Assembly (NCBI GenBank): GCA_019240375.1
Contig: JAFAYN010000294.1
Span: forward strand, 1-5,375
DNA: 5,375 bases
Reading direction: 5' to 3'
Source of the DNA: Gemmatimonadota bacterium
GTDB taxonomy: Bacteria > Gemmatimonadota > Gemmatimonadetes > Longimicrobiales > Longimicrobiaceae
Both the position numbers and the translations under genes were made by a program. Below the pieces are notes generated by a model, which ran no database searches, had not been told where the DNA came from, and saw nothing but the letters and a program-made list of their open reading frames with translations. Shown one piece after another: positions 1 to 5,183 of this stretch; positions within the stretch are counted from its first letter, which is position 1, and each line of letters begins with the position of its first letter.

Positions 1-663
1 TACATGGACGGGTACGACCGCGAGCTGAAGAAGATCGGCGGGGAGATCGGGACCGGGCTGGCCGGCCTGTCCAAGATCTCCGTGCAGAGCGGGACCTCGC
101 ACGGCGGGACCGTCCTCCCCGATGGGACCATCGCCGACGTGGCCATCGACTTCGAGACGCTCCGCTCCCTGTCCGAGATCGCCCGCGACGAGTACGGGAT
201 GTCCGGCGCGGTGCAGCACGGCGCGTCCACCCTCCCGCAGTCCGCCTTCGGCAACTTCCCGAAGGTGGAGACCGCCGAGATCCACCTGGCGACCAACTTC
301 CAGAACATCCTGTACGACCACCCGTCGCTCCCGTCCGAGCTGCGCGACCGGATGTACGACTACTGCCGCGAGCACTTCCCGGAAGAGCGCAAGCCGACCG
401 ACACCGAGCAACAGTTCATCTACAAGGCCCGCAAGAAGGCGCTCGGCGCCTTCAAGCGCGAGCTGTGGGAGCTGCCGGAAGAGAACCGCGCCGCCATCCG
501 CGAAACGCTGCGCGAGCAGTTCGCCTTCCTGTTCGAGCAGCTCCGGGTGAACGGCACCGCCGACGACGTGCGGCGCATCGTCACCCTCCCCGCCGTCCGG
601 CGCGCCGGCCCGGCCGACATGGCCTTCAAGGCCGCCGCGGACGACTGGGACCTGTCCGACTGA
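1..663 (+). CDS. Class II aldolase-like protein (fructose-bisphosphate aldolase superfamily), 3' part
   Basis: The reading frame is open at the left edge (first codon TAC) and ends with TGA at 661-663, so about 220 C-terminal residues are present and the real start lies upstream; the ATG at 4 is probably internal. Two motifs fit the class II (metal-dependent) aldolase TIM barrel. GTSHGG (H33 counted from the ATG at 4) sits where a zinc-ligand histidine occurs in a GNVHG-like context. VQHGAS (H72) matches the HGGSG loop with the next zinc ligand. The following strand, EIHLATNFQN, is where classical enzymes carry the NxDTD motif, and those residues differ here. A helical, charged C-terminal extension (about residues 107-195) follows. 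In the classical family the enzyme cleaves fructose-1,6-bisphosphate to dihydroxyacetone phosphate and glyceraldehyde-3-phosphate in the cytoplasm. Superfamily assignment is fairly secure; the exact substrate is not. It appears transcriptionally separate from the signalling genes downstream. Confidence 0.7.
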   Translation, partial: YMDGYDRELKKIGGEIGTGLAGLSKISVQSGTSHGGTVLPDGTIADVAIDFETLRSLSEIARDEYGMSGAVQHGASTLPQSAFGNFPKVETAEIHLATNFQNILYDHPSLPSELRDRMYDYCREHFPEERKPTDTEQQFIYKARKKALGAFKRELWELPEENRAAIRETLREQFAFLFEQLRVNGTADDVRRIVTLPAVRRAGPADMAFKAAADDWDLSD

Positions 664-671
664 GCCCCGCC

Positions 672-693
672 CGGGCGCGGTCCGCCGCGCCCG
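672..693 (+). terminator. GC-rich hairpin 1 after the aldolase-like gene
   Basis: CGGGCGCGG (672-680) pairs perfectly with CCGCGCCCG (685-693) around a 4-base loop TCCG, starting 8 bases after the stop codon. There is no T-tract, so on its own it is a weak intrinsic terminator candidate. It may instead protect the mRNA 3' end or act together with the next hairpin. Confidence 0.45.
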
Positions 694-705
694 TGGCTTC
701 CGCCG

Positions 706-742
706 TCAGCCGGGGCGCCTCCACGTGTGGCGCCCCGGCTGA
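706..742 (+). terminator. Probable transcription terminator: perfect 14-bp hairpin 2
   Basis: TCAGCCGGGGCGCC (706-719) is the exact reverse complement of GGCGCCCCGGCTGA (729-742), with a 9-base loop (720-728). A short T-rich stretch (TCCGTTTC) follows, which is poor but not unusual for a very GC-rich genome. The position, 42 bases after the aldolase stop and well before the next gene, fits termination of that transcript. Because the stem is symmetric it could also act against antisense transcription. Confidence 0.6.
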
Positions 743-896
743 TCCGTTTCCGGGCGGAACGAAACCTGCTCATGTACCGGCAGCCCTCGCTCCGGCGGCT
801 CCACACGGCCGGCGTCGAGCGAAACGCTGCTTTCGACTTCCCGGACCCGGGAACGTGCTTTTCATGGCCGTTCCGGGGCGGGATGGTGAGAAACCA

Positions 897-1631
897 ATGC
901 TCCAGGAACCTCAGGTGAGTACCGGGGACGATCGCCCCCAGGCGCTGAGCATCCGTGCCAACAAGCTCGACATCCTCGAGCGGCTGGCGGACGACCTCGC
1001 GCACGAGATCAAGAACCCGCTGCACTCCATGGTCATCAACCTGGAGGTGCTGAAGCGCCGCGTGTCCCGGTGGAACGCCGACGAGCAGAACGAGGTACTT
1101 CGGTACATCGGCGTCCTGGGCACCGAGCTGGAGCGGGTCAACCAGCGCATCGAGCTCCTCCTGCGCCTCGCCCGCCCGGCCCGCTCCGCCGAGTCGTCCA
1201 CCCTGGACGAGCCGGTCAGCGAGCTGCTGGAGCTGGTGCAGCTCGAAGGTCGGAGGCACGAGGTGGAGGTGCGCTTCGAGCCCACCCTCCAGGCGGTGCG
1301 GATCCACGCCCCGCGCGAGCCGCTCCGCCAGGTGGTGCTCGACCTGATCCTCGAGGCGCTCGACCGGATCGGCCGGGGCGGGGTCCTCCACATCGGCACC
1401 GGCCGTGACTCGGAGCTCGCCTTCGTGCAGGTGTCGGGGATCGACCGCGAGGGGCAGCCCGTTCCCTTCACCGACCCGGACCCCGCCACCGACGCCGTGG
1501 ACCGGCTCGCCGTGGCGCGCGCCATCGCCCAGGCCATCGGCGGGAGCGTCGACCTGGCCTCCGTCCCCACCGGCGGGGAGGGGTCCGAGGCCCCGGACTC
1601 CCGCATCGTGTTCTCCCTCCCGGCCCTGTAG
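897..1631 (+). CDS. Histidine-kinase-like phosphotransfer protein with DHp H-box and degenerate ATPase domain
   Basis: This is a soluble 244-residue protein with no signal peptide, membrane segment or sensor domain. Residues 24-95 form a HisKA-type two-helix dimerization domain with an intact H-box (LADDLAHEIKNPLHSM; phospho-accepting H36, with E37, N40 and P41). Residues about 100-244 follow the order of a HATPase_c domain, but the N-box reads QVVLDLILEAL, with E153 at the essential Asn. The G1 region (about 177-190) lacks a recognisable DxGxG, and the G2 glycines are replaced (DAVDRLAVARAIAQAIGG). ATP binding is therefore doubtful. This architecture recalls the phosphotransferases ChpT and Spo0B, which keep the histidine helix bundle and a dead ATPase fold. 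The start was chosen for GGTGAG at 885-890, 6 bases ahead; an ATG at 864 lacks a comparable site. The NtrC-type regulator that begins 111 bases downstream is the obvious partner. It could still be an atypical active kinase or simply a degraded one. Confidence 0.8.
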   Translation: MLQEPQVSTGDDRPQALSIRANKLDILERLADDLAHEIKNPLHSMVINLEVLKRRVSRWNADEQNEVLRYIGVLGTELERVNQRIELLLRLARPARSAESSTLDEPVSELLELVQLEGRRHEVEVRFEPTLQAVRIHAPREPLRQVVLDLILEALDRIGRGGVLHIGTGRDSELAFVQVSGIDREGQPVPFTDPDPATDAVDRLAVARAIAQAIGGSVDLASVPTGGEGSEAPDSRIVFSLPAL

Positions 1632-1657
1632 CCGCTCCACCCGTAAGTCCTTGGACA

Positions 1658-1676
1658 AACCCGTTCAACGCGGGTT
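1658..1676. promoter_or_regulatory. Inverted repeat overlapping the -35 box of the NtrC-type gene (possible operator)
   Basis: AACCCG (1658-1663) and CGGGTT (1671-1676) form a perfect 6-bp dyad with 7 bases between. Its right arm runs into the predicted -35 element TTGACC (1675-1680), a typical position for a repressor or autoregulator site. It is not followed by a T-tract, so a terminator of the preceding gene is less likely. No protein is known to bind it from the sequence alone. Confidence 0.35.
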
Positions 1677-1704
1677 GACCGGCGCGGCGAGGAGCCGCTA
1701 TTTT
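1675..1704 (+). promoter_or_regulatory. Sigma-70-type promoter for the NtrC-type regulator
   Basis: The -35 TTGACC (1675-1680, 5 of 6 consensus) and -10 TATTTT (1699-1704, 4 of 6) are separated by 18 bases. This is the most AT-rich patch in the gap. Transcription would start near 1710-1711, about 32 bases before the preferred ATG at 1743. Confidence 0.55.
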
Positions 1705-1742
1705 CACGGGTGGGATTCCGGCACTCTTTCAGCAGCGTAGGT

Positions 1743-3104
1743 ATGCAAGCCAAAATTCTGGTCGCGGACGACGAGCGCCACATCGCCGAGGGGCTCCAGA
1801 TGCTCCTCGCCGACGACGGGTACGAGGTCGACACCGCCACGGACGGCGAAGCGGCGTGGGAGCTGATCCAGGGCGGCGAGTACGGGCTGGTGCTGGCCGA
1901 CCTGCGCATGCCGCAGATCGGCGGGCTGGAGCTGTTCGCGCGCATGCGCAAGGCGGGGATCACCAGCGAGCTGATCATCATCACCGGCGCCGCCTCGGTC
2001 GATTCGGCGGTGGAGGCGATGCGCGAGGGGGCGTACGACTACCTCGAGAAGCCGCTCAACATCGGCCGCCTCAAGGCGCTCCTCCCCAAGGCGCTGGAAG
2101 CGTACCGCGTCAAGCAGGCCAACCGCGCGCTGGAAGAGCGGATCGCCAACCTCACCCGGTTCGGCAACCTGATCGGCCAGTCGGAAGAGATGCGTCGCAT
2201 CTACACCATGATCGAGGCGGCGGCCCCCACCAATGCCAGCATCCTGATCGTCGGCGAGAGCGGGACGGGGAAGGAGCTGGTGGCCGAGGCGATCCACAAC
2301 AAGTCCAACCGGGCCAAGGGGCCGTTCATCGCCATCAACTGCGCCGCGTTCCCCCGGGAGATCCTGGAGAACGAGCTGTTCGGCCACGAGAAGGGGGCCT
2401 TCACCGGCGCGCTGAACGAGAAGCCCGGGTGCTTCGAGCTGGCCGACGGCGGGACGCTCTTCCTGGACGAGGTGGCCGAGATGGAGCCCGACATCCAGGT
2501 CAAGCTCCTGCGGGCGCTGGAAGCGCGCTCGTTCCGGCGGCTGGGCGGGAAGAAGGAGATCCAGGTCGACATCCGGGTGGTGTCCGCCACCAACAAGCAC
2601 CTCAAGAAGGCGATCGACGCCGGCGAGCTGCGCGAGGACCTGTACCACCGCCTCGCCGTGATCCCGCTCGACCTCCCGCCCCTGCGCGAGCGCCGCGGCG
2701 ACATCCGGGTCCTGGCGGAGACCTTCCTGCGCCGCTTCTCGGAAGAGAACGGCAAGAACCTCAAAGGGTTCTCCCCCGAGGCGCTGGAGTTCATCAACGC
2801 CTACCGCTGGCCCGGCAACGTCCGCGAGCTGAAGAACTCGATCGAGCGGGCGGTGATCCTTGCGCACGGCGACGAGGTCCGGCTCACCGACCTGCGCGCC
2901 AACGAGCAGATCCTGTCGGAAGACCGCGAGCTGCGCATCCCGGTCGGCACCTCGGTCGAGCAGGCCGAGCGGATCCTGGTGCTCAAGACCTTCTCCTTCG
3001 TGGAGGGCGACCATCACCGCGCCGCCTCCATGCTGGGGATCGACGAGGACGAGCTGCGCACCCGCCTGGCCCAGTTCATGTCCCTGCAGCCCGCCGGGGT
3101 CTGA
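1743..3104 (+). CDS. NtrC-family sigma-54-dependent response regulator (receiver, AAA+, Fis-type HTH)
   Basis: This 453-residue transcriptional activator has the usual family length and domain order. The receiver (1-118) has acidic D9/D10, phospho-accepting D53 in LADLRMP, T81 and K103-P104. The AAA+ domain (about 141-370) has Walker A GESGTGKE (171-178), the sigma-54-contacting GAFTGA loop (218-223), Walker B GGTLFLDE (236-243), REDLYHRL (297-304) and WPGNVREL (356-363). The C-terminal helices (about 404-446) match a Fis-type HTH (HHRAASMLGI), but the recognition helix reads DEDELRTRL, unusually acidic. On phosphorylation such proteins oligomerise and use ATP hydrolysis to open sigma-54 promoters; one lies 88 bases beyond this stop. 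The ATG at 1743 puts the first receiver strand at the usual position (MQAKILVADDE) but has no Shine-Dalgarno; a GTG at 1710 would add 11 residues. The H-box protein upstream is its likely phosphoryl donor. Confidence 0.95.
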   Translation: MQAKILVADDERHIAEGLQMLLADDGYEVDTATDGEAAWELIQGGEYGLVLADLRMPQIGGLELFARMRKAGITSELIIITGAASVDSAVEAMREGAYDYLEKPLNIGRLKALLPKALEAYRVKQANRALEERIANLTRFGNLIGQSEEMRRIYTMIEAAAPTNASILIVGESGTGKELVAEAIHNKSNRAKGPFIAINCAAFPREILENELFGHEKGAFTGALNEKPGCFELADGGTLFLDEVAEMEPDIQVKLLRALEARSFRRLGGKKEIQVDIRVVSATNKHLKKAIDAGELREDLYHRLAVIPLDLPPLRERRGDIRVLAETFLRRFSEENGKNLKGFSPEALEFINAYRWPGNVRELKNSIERAVILAHGDEVRLTDLRANEQILSEDRELRIPVGTSVEQAERILVLKTFSFVEGDHHRAASMLGIDEDELRTRLAQFMSLQPAGV

Positions 3105-3112
3105 CCGCCGCA

Positions 3113-3133
3113 AACAGGCGTTCACCGCCGGTT
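3113..3133. promoter_or_regulatory. Candidate enhancer (upstream activator site) for the sigma-54 promoter
   Basis: AACAGGCG (3113-3120) and CGCCGGTT (3126-3133) form a dyad with a 5-base spacer and 7 of 8 positions paired. Its centre is about 95 bases upstream of the predicted sigma-54 start, inside the range used by NtrC-type activators. It begins 9 bases after the activator gene's stop, so an RNA hairpin at the 3' end of that transcript is the main alternative. Confidence 0.35.
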
Positions 3134-3140
3134 CCCTTCT

Positions 3141-3172
3141 CGGCCGCGCCCTCCACCCGGGGGGCGCGGCTG
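3141..3172 (+). terminator. Probable terminator hairpin after the NtrC-type gene
   Basis: The left arm 3141-3154 (core GCCGCGCCC, 3143-3151) pairs with 3159-3172 (core GGGCGCGGC, 3162-3170). Counting two G-U pairs, the stem reaches 14 bp with a 4-base loop ACCC. Only a few T residues follow (CGTCGTT) before a G run. Its place between the activator stop and the sigma-54 promoter fits separation of the two transcription units. Confidence 0.55.
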
Positions 3173-3191
3173 CGTCGTTGGGGGGGGTACG

Positions 3192-3207
3192 TGGCATGCG
3201 CCTTGCT
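3192..3207 (+). promoter_or_regulatory. Sigma-54 (RpoN) promoter for the receiver and YtxH-like genes
   Basis: TGGCATG (3192-3198), 4 bases, then TTGCT (3203-3207) matches the -24/-12 consensus TGGCACG-N4-TTGCW at 11 of 12 defined positions. The invariant GG and GC are exactly 10 bases apart. Transcription would start near 3218, giving a leader of about 58 bases before the ATG at 3276. It sits directly downstream of a sigma-54 activator gene, which supports a real local circuit. Confidence 0.75.
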
Positions 3208-3275
3208 CCTGTCCCTCCCTACGCACGGTCCCCGGAGCACGGGTGCCGCCCTTCTGGAAGTGCGAGGGATGGAGT

Positions 3276-3671
3276 ATGGCGGCTCGAAAGATTCTGGTCA
3301 TCGAAGACGAGGCGGGCGCCCGCGACGCACTGGAAAGCCTGCTCTCGGAGGACGGATACACCGTCTGCACCGCCGGCACGGGGAAGTCGGGGCTGGAGCG
3401 CCTGCACGAGTTCCACCCGGACACCGTGGTGTGCGACTTCTACCTCCCCGACATCGACGGGCTACAGGTGTTGCGCGCCATCCGCTCCGACTTCTCGGGA
3501 GGGGTGACGGTCATCGTCATCACCGCGGGCGGCGCCTGCGAGGAAACCGAGAGCGCCCTGCGCTCCGAAGCCGACGTCTTCCTGCAGAAGCCGATTGACC
3601 TTTCCAAGTTCCGCCGCGCGCTGCAGCTTTCGTCTCCGATGCCCCGGCGCAGGGAAGTGCATTCTCACTGA
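3276..3671 (+). CDS. Single-domain response regulator (stand-alone receiver)
   Basis: This 131-residue protein is essentially one CheY-like receiver with no output domain. All phosphorylation residues are present: the acidic pocket E10/D11, phospho-accepting D54 in VCDFYLPDIDG, T83 in VIVITAG, and K105-P106 in FLQKPID. A basic, probably disordered tail (121-131, PMPRRREVHSH) ends it. Such proteins work by protein-protein contact or as phosphate sinks or relays in multi-step phosphorelays. The ATG at 3276 has a good ribosome site (GAGGGA, 3264-3269, 6 bases away) and starts the domain at its normal position, so the in-frame GTG at 3243 is rejected. It would be transcribed from the sigma-54 promoter at 3192-3207 together with the YtxH-like gene 21 bases downstream. 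Its receiver differs clearly from that of the NtrC-type neighbour, so it is not a recent duplicate. The partner is unknown; the H-box protein at 897-1631 is the nearest candidate. Confidence 0.92.
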   Translation: MAARKILVIEDEAGARDALESLLSEDGYTVCTAGTGKSGLERLHEFHPDTVVCDFYLPDIDGLQVLRAIRSDFSGGVTVIVITAGGACEETESALRSEADVFLQKPIDLSKFRRALQLSSPMPRRREVHSH

Positions 3672-3692
3672 GAACCGAAAAGGGAGCCTACG

Positions 3693-4187
3693 ATGGGAGA
3701 GTACGACGACTACCCCCACATCGTGATCGAGCGTGAGCGGGGCGGGCTGGGGCTGTTCGTGTGGGGAGCGCTGCTCGGTGCCGCCGCGGCGCTCCTGCTC
3801 ACCCCGCGCACCGGGGCCGAGACCCAGGCCGAGCTGCGCGACCGTGCCCGCCGCCTGCGCGACGCGGCCGAGGGGCGTGTCAACGACGCGCGCGACACCG
3901 TCACCGGCGCGGTGGAGCGGACCCGCAGCGAGGTGACCGGGCGGATCAACACCGTGCGCGGTGCCATCGAGACCCGCGCCGACCAGGCCCGCCAGGCGGT
4001 GGAGGTGGGACGCCGCGCCGCCCTCGACGCCCGCGCCGAGCTGGAGCGCCGCGTCAGCGACGCCAAGGCGGCGTACCGCGCCGGGACGGACGGGCTGCAG
4101 CCCGCGGCGGCCCCCCCGGTGGTGGAGGCCGAGGTGATCATCGTGGAAACCTCGGTAGAGGGGAGCGGGAGCGACGGGCTGCTCTAG
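3693..4187 (+). CDS. YtxH-like small membrane-anchored protein with long amphipathic helix
   Basis: This 164-residue protein has a short polar N-terminus and one hydrophobic segment at about 19-37 (GLFVWGALLGAAAALLLTP). That segment leads into the TPxTGxE stretch typical of the YtxH family of general-stress-associated membrane proteins. Residues about 43-130 are predicted to be one long Ala/Arg/Glu-rich helix with an 11-residue rhythm over 63-105. The tail (136-164) is Ala/Pro then acidic and probably disordered. The molecular function of YtxH proteins is not established; a scaffold or envelope-stress role is inference. AGGGAG at 3681-3686, 6 bases before the ATG, is a good ribosome site. The 21-base gap after the receiver stop, with no hairpin or promoter between, indicates one operon, so sigma-54 control is likely. 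Confidence 0.85.
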   Translation: MGEYDDYPHIVIERERGGLGLFVWGALLGAAAALLLTPRTGAETQAELRDRARRLRDAAEGRVNDARDTVTGAVERTRSEVTGRINTVRGAIETRADQARQAVEVGRRAALDARAELERRVSDAKAAYRAGTDGLQPAAAPPVVEAEVIIVETSVEGSGSDGLL

Positions 4188-4203
4188 CGGCGCGCCGGGG
4201 TCG

Positions 4204-4232
4204 TTGACGGCTCATCCGCGACCGTCTACGTT
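4204..4232 (+). promoter_or_regulatory. Sigma-70-type promoter giving a leaderless mRNA for the YihY/BrkB-type gene
   Basis: TTGACG (4204-4209, 5 of 6) and TACGTT (4227-4232, keeping TA and the final T) are separated by 17 bases. A start 7 bases after the -10 falls on the A of the ATG at 4239. The palindrome CGGCGCGCCG (4188-4197) just upstream has no loop and is not an obvious terminator. Confidence 0.55.
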
Positions 4233-4238
4233 TTTCCG

Positions 4239-5183
4239 ATGGAACAGCGGACGCGGAGGGCACGGGCGGTAGACATCGCGGGAGCCGCCCGGACGGCCCT
4301 CGTCCGTACCCTGCGTGGCGGGCTGGACTTCGCCACCCGGGTCTACAACAAAGCCGGAGAAGACGATATCTTCTTCCTGGCGGGGGGGATCGCCTTCAAC
4401 ATCCTGGTTGCGGCGATCCCCTTTCTGCTCCTCGTGGTCGCGATCTTCGGCTTCGTCCTCCAGAACTTCGTGGAGGACCCCGAGCAGACTGCGGTGAACT
4501 ACGTCCTTTCCATCCTCCCCCCGTCCCAGACGATCGTCAACTTCACCCGCACGCAGGTGGAAGGGATCATCAACGGGCGGACGCGGTTCGGGATCGTCGG
4601 TCTCGTCCTCTTCGTCTGGAGCTCCACCCGCCTCTTCGGGACGCTGCGCAGCGTGTTGCGCAACGTATTCGACCTGCAGGAGGACCGCGGGATCATCCGG
4701 GGGAAGATCTTCGACGCCGAGATGGTGATCGTCGCCGGGACGCTCTTCCTGGCGAACACCGGGATCACCCTGGCCATCGAGGCGGTGCGGTCGTTCGGGT
4801 CGGCGTGGATGGCGAGGCGCGGCTACCAGGAGCTCCCCGTGATGGAGGCCGTGTACGCGCAGATCCTGGCGTTCGGCTTCATCTTCGCCATGTTCGTCCT
4901 GATCTACCGCTACCTCCCCCTCCGGCAGACCCCGTGGCGGATCTCGCTGGTGGCAGCCACCTTCACCTCGGTGGTGTGGGAGCTGCTCAAGTCGGTGTTC
5001 ACCTGGTACGTGACGTACGTGGCCGACTACCGCTCCACGTACACGTTCAGCTGGCTCTCGACGCTGATCGTGCTGGTGTTCTGGATCTACTACTCGGCCG
5101 TCGTGTTCATCCTGGGCGGGGAGGTGGGGCAGGTGTACGACCTGTACCGCATCCGCCGCCGTCAGAAGGAGCTGCTGGAGTGA
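4239..5183 (+). CDS. YihY/BrkB (UPF0761) family inner-membrane protein
   Basis: This 314-residue integral membrane protein is a normal length for the family. A basic, cytoplasmic N-terminus (1-40) precedes the family hallmark around 44-75 (DIFFLAGGIAFNILVAAIPF, then a hydrophobic run). Further hydrophobic segments lie at about 116-135, 160-183, 204-224, 233-257 and 273-297, giving about six membrane segments. Conserved-looking features include WSSTRLFGTLRSVLRNVFD (127-145) and the FWIYYSAVVFILGGE stretch (281-295). The C-terminus is basic (YRIRRRQKE). The family was once linked to ribonuclease BN (RbnA), an assignment later withdrawn; its biochemical role remains unclear, with transport or envelope functions proposed. 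The ATG at 4239 is the only in-frame start after the stop at 4185-4187 and has no Shine-Dalgarno, consistent with leaderless translation. Its stop overlaps the next gene's GTG, so the two are probably co-translated. Confidence 0.92.
   Translation: MEQRTRRARAVDIAGAARTALVRTLRGGLDFATRVYNKAGEDDIFFLAGGIAFNILVAAIPFLLLVVAIFGFVLQNFVEDPEQTAVNYVLSILPPSQTIVNFTRTQVEGIINGRTRFGIVGLVLFVWSSTRLFGTLRSVLRNVFDLQEDRGIIRGKIFDAEMVIVAGTLFLANTGITLAIEAVRSFGSAWMARRGYQELPVMEAVYAQILAFGFIFAMFVLIYRYLPLRQTPWRISLVAATFTSVVWELLKSVFTWYVTYVADYRSTYTFSWLSTLIVLVFWIYYSAVVFILGGEVGQVYDLYRIRRRQKELLE

Larger units (their letters stand above)
664..896 (+). other. Intergenic region between the aldolase-like gene and the H-box protein gene
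   Basis: This 233-base gap carries the two hairpins listed separately (672-693, 706-742). The remainder (743-896) must hold the promoter of the next gene, but I see no convincing one. The best guess is TTCGAC (832-837) with TGCTTT (856-861), which scores poorly against TTGACA/TATAAT. A short inverted repeat CGAAA/TTTCG (820-824 and 831-835) lies just upstream. No sigma-54 motif was found. The reading frame of the downstream gene stays open through the whole gap, but the translation looks non-coding (Ala/Pro/Arg-rich). Confidence 0.5.

Noticed and set aside
832..861. TTCGAC / TGCTTT as a promoter for the H-box gene
   Set aside because: Only a few consensus positions match and the -10 lacks the TA step; too weak to list as a promoter.
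465..896. N-terminal extension of the H-box protein into the aldolase-like gene
   Set aside because: The frame is open, but the extension crosses two terminator hairpins and overlaps the aldolase-like coding sequence; a good start with GGTGAG exists at 897.
420..1658. Antisense open frame of about 412 codons
   Set aside because: It spans two unrelated genes and a hairpin-bearing gap on the other strand, with low-complexity translation.
1704..3197. Long antisense open frame (about 497 codons) opposite the NtrC-type gene
   Set aside because: It mirrors the strongly supported + strand gene, has no recognisable domain and is a common product of high third-position G+C.
1856..3598. A 580-codon + strand frame overlapping the NtrC-type and receiver genes
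   Set aside because: It is an Arg/Pro/Gly-rich shadow in another frame; it crosses a stop, terminator hairpin and promoter of well-supported genes.
4188..4197. 10-bp palindrome CGGCGCGCCG after the YtxH-like stop
   Set aside because: There is no loop for a hairpin and no T-tract; such palindromes arise easily in G+C-rich DNA.
4185..4241. Possible single protein: YtxH-like and YihY-like genes share a frame separated by one TAG
   Set aside because: The 51 bases between contain a plausible promoter and no conserved coding character, and both proteins are normal length for their families.
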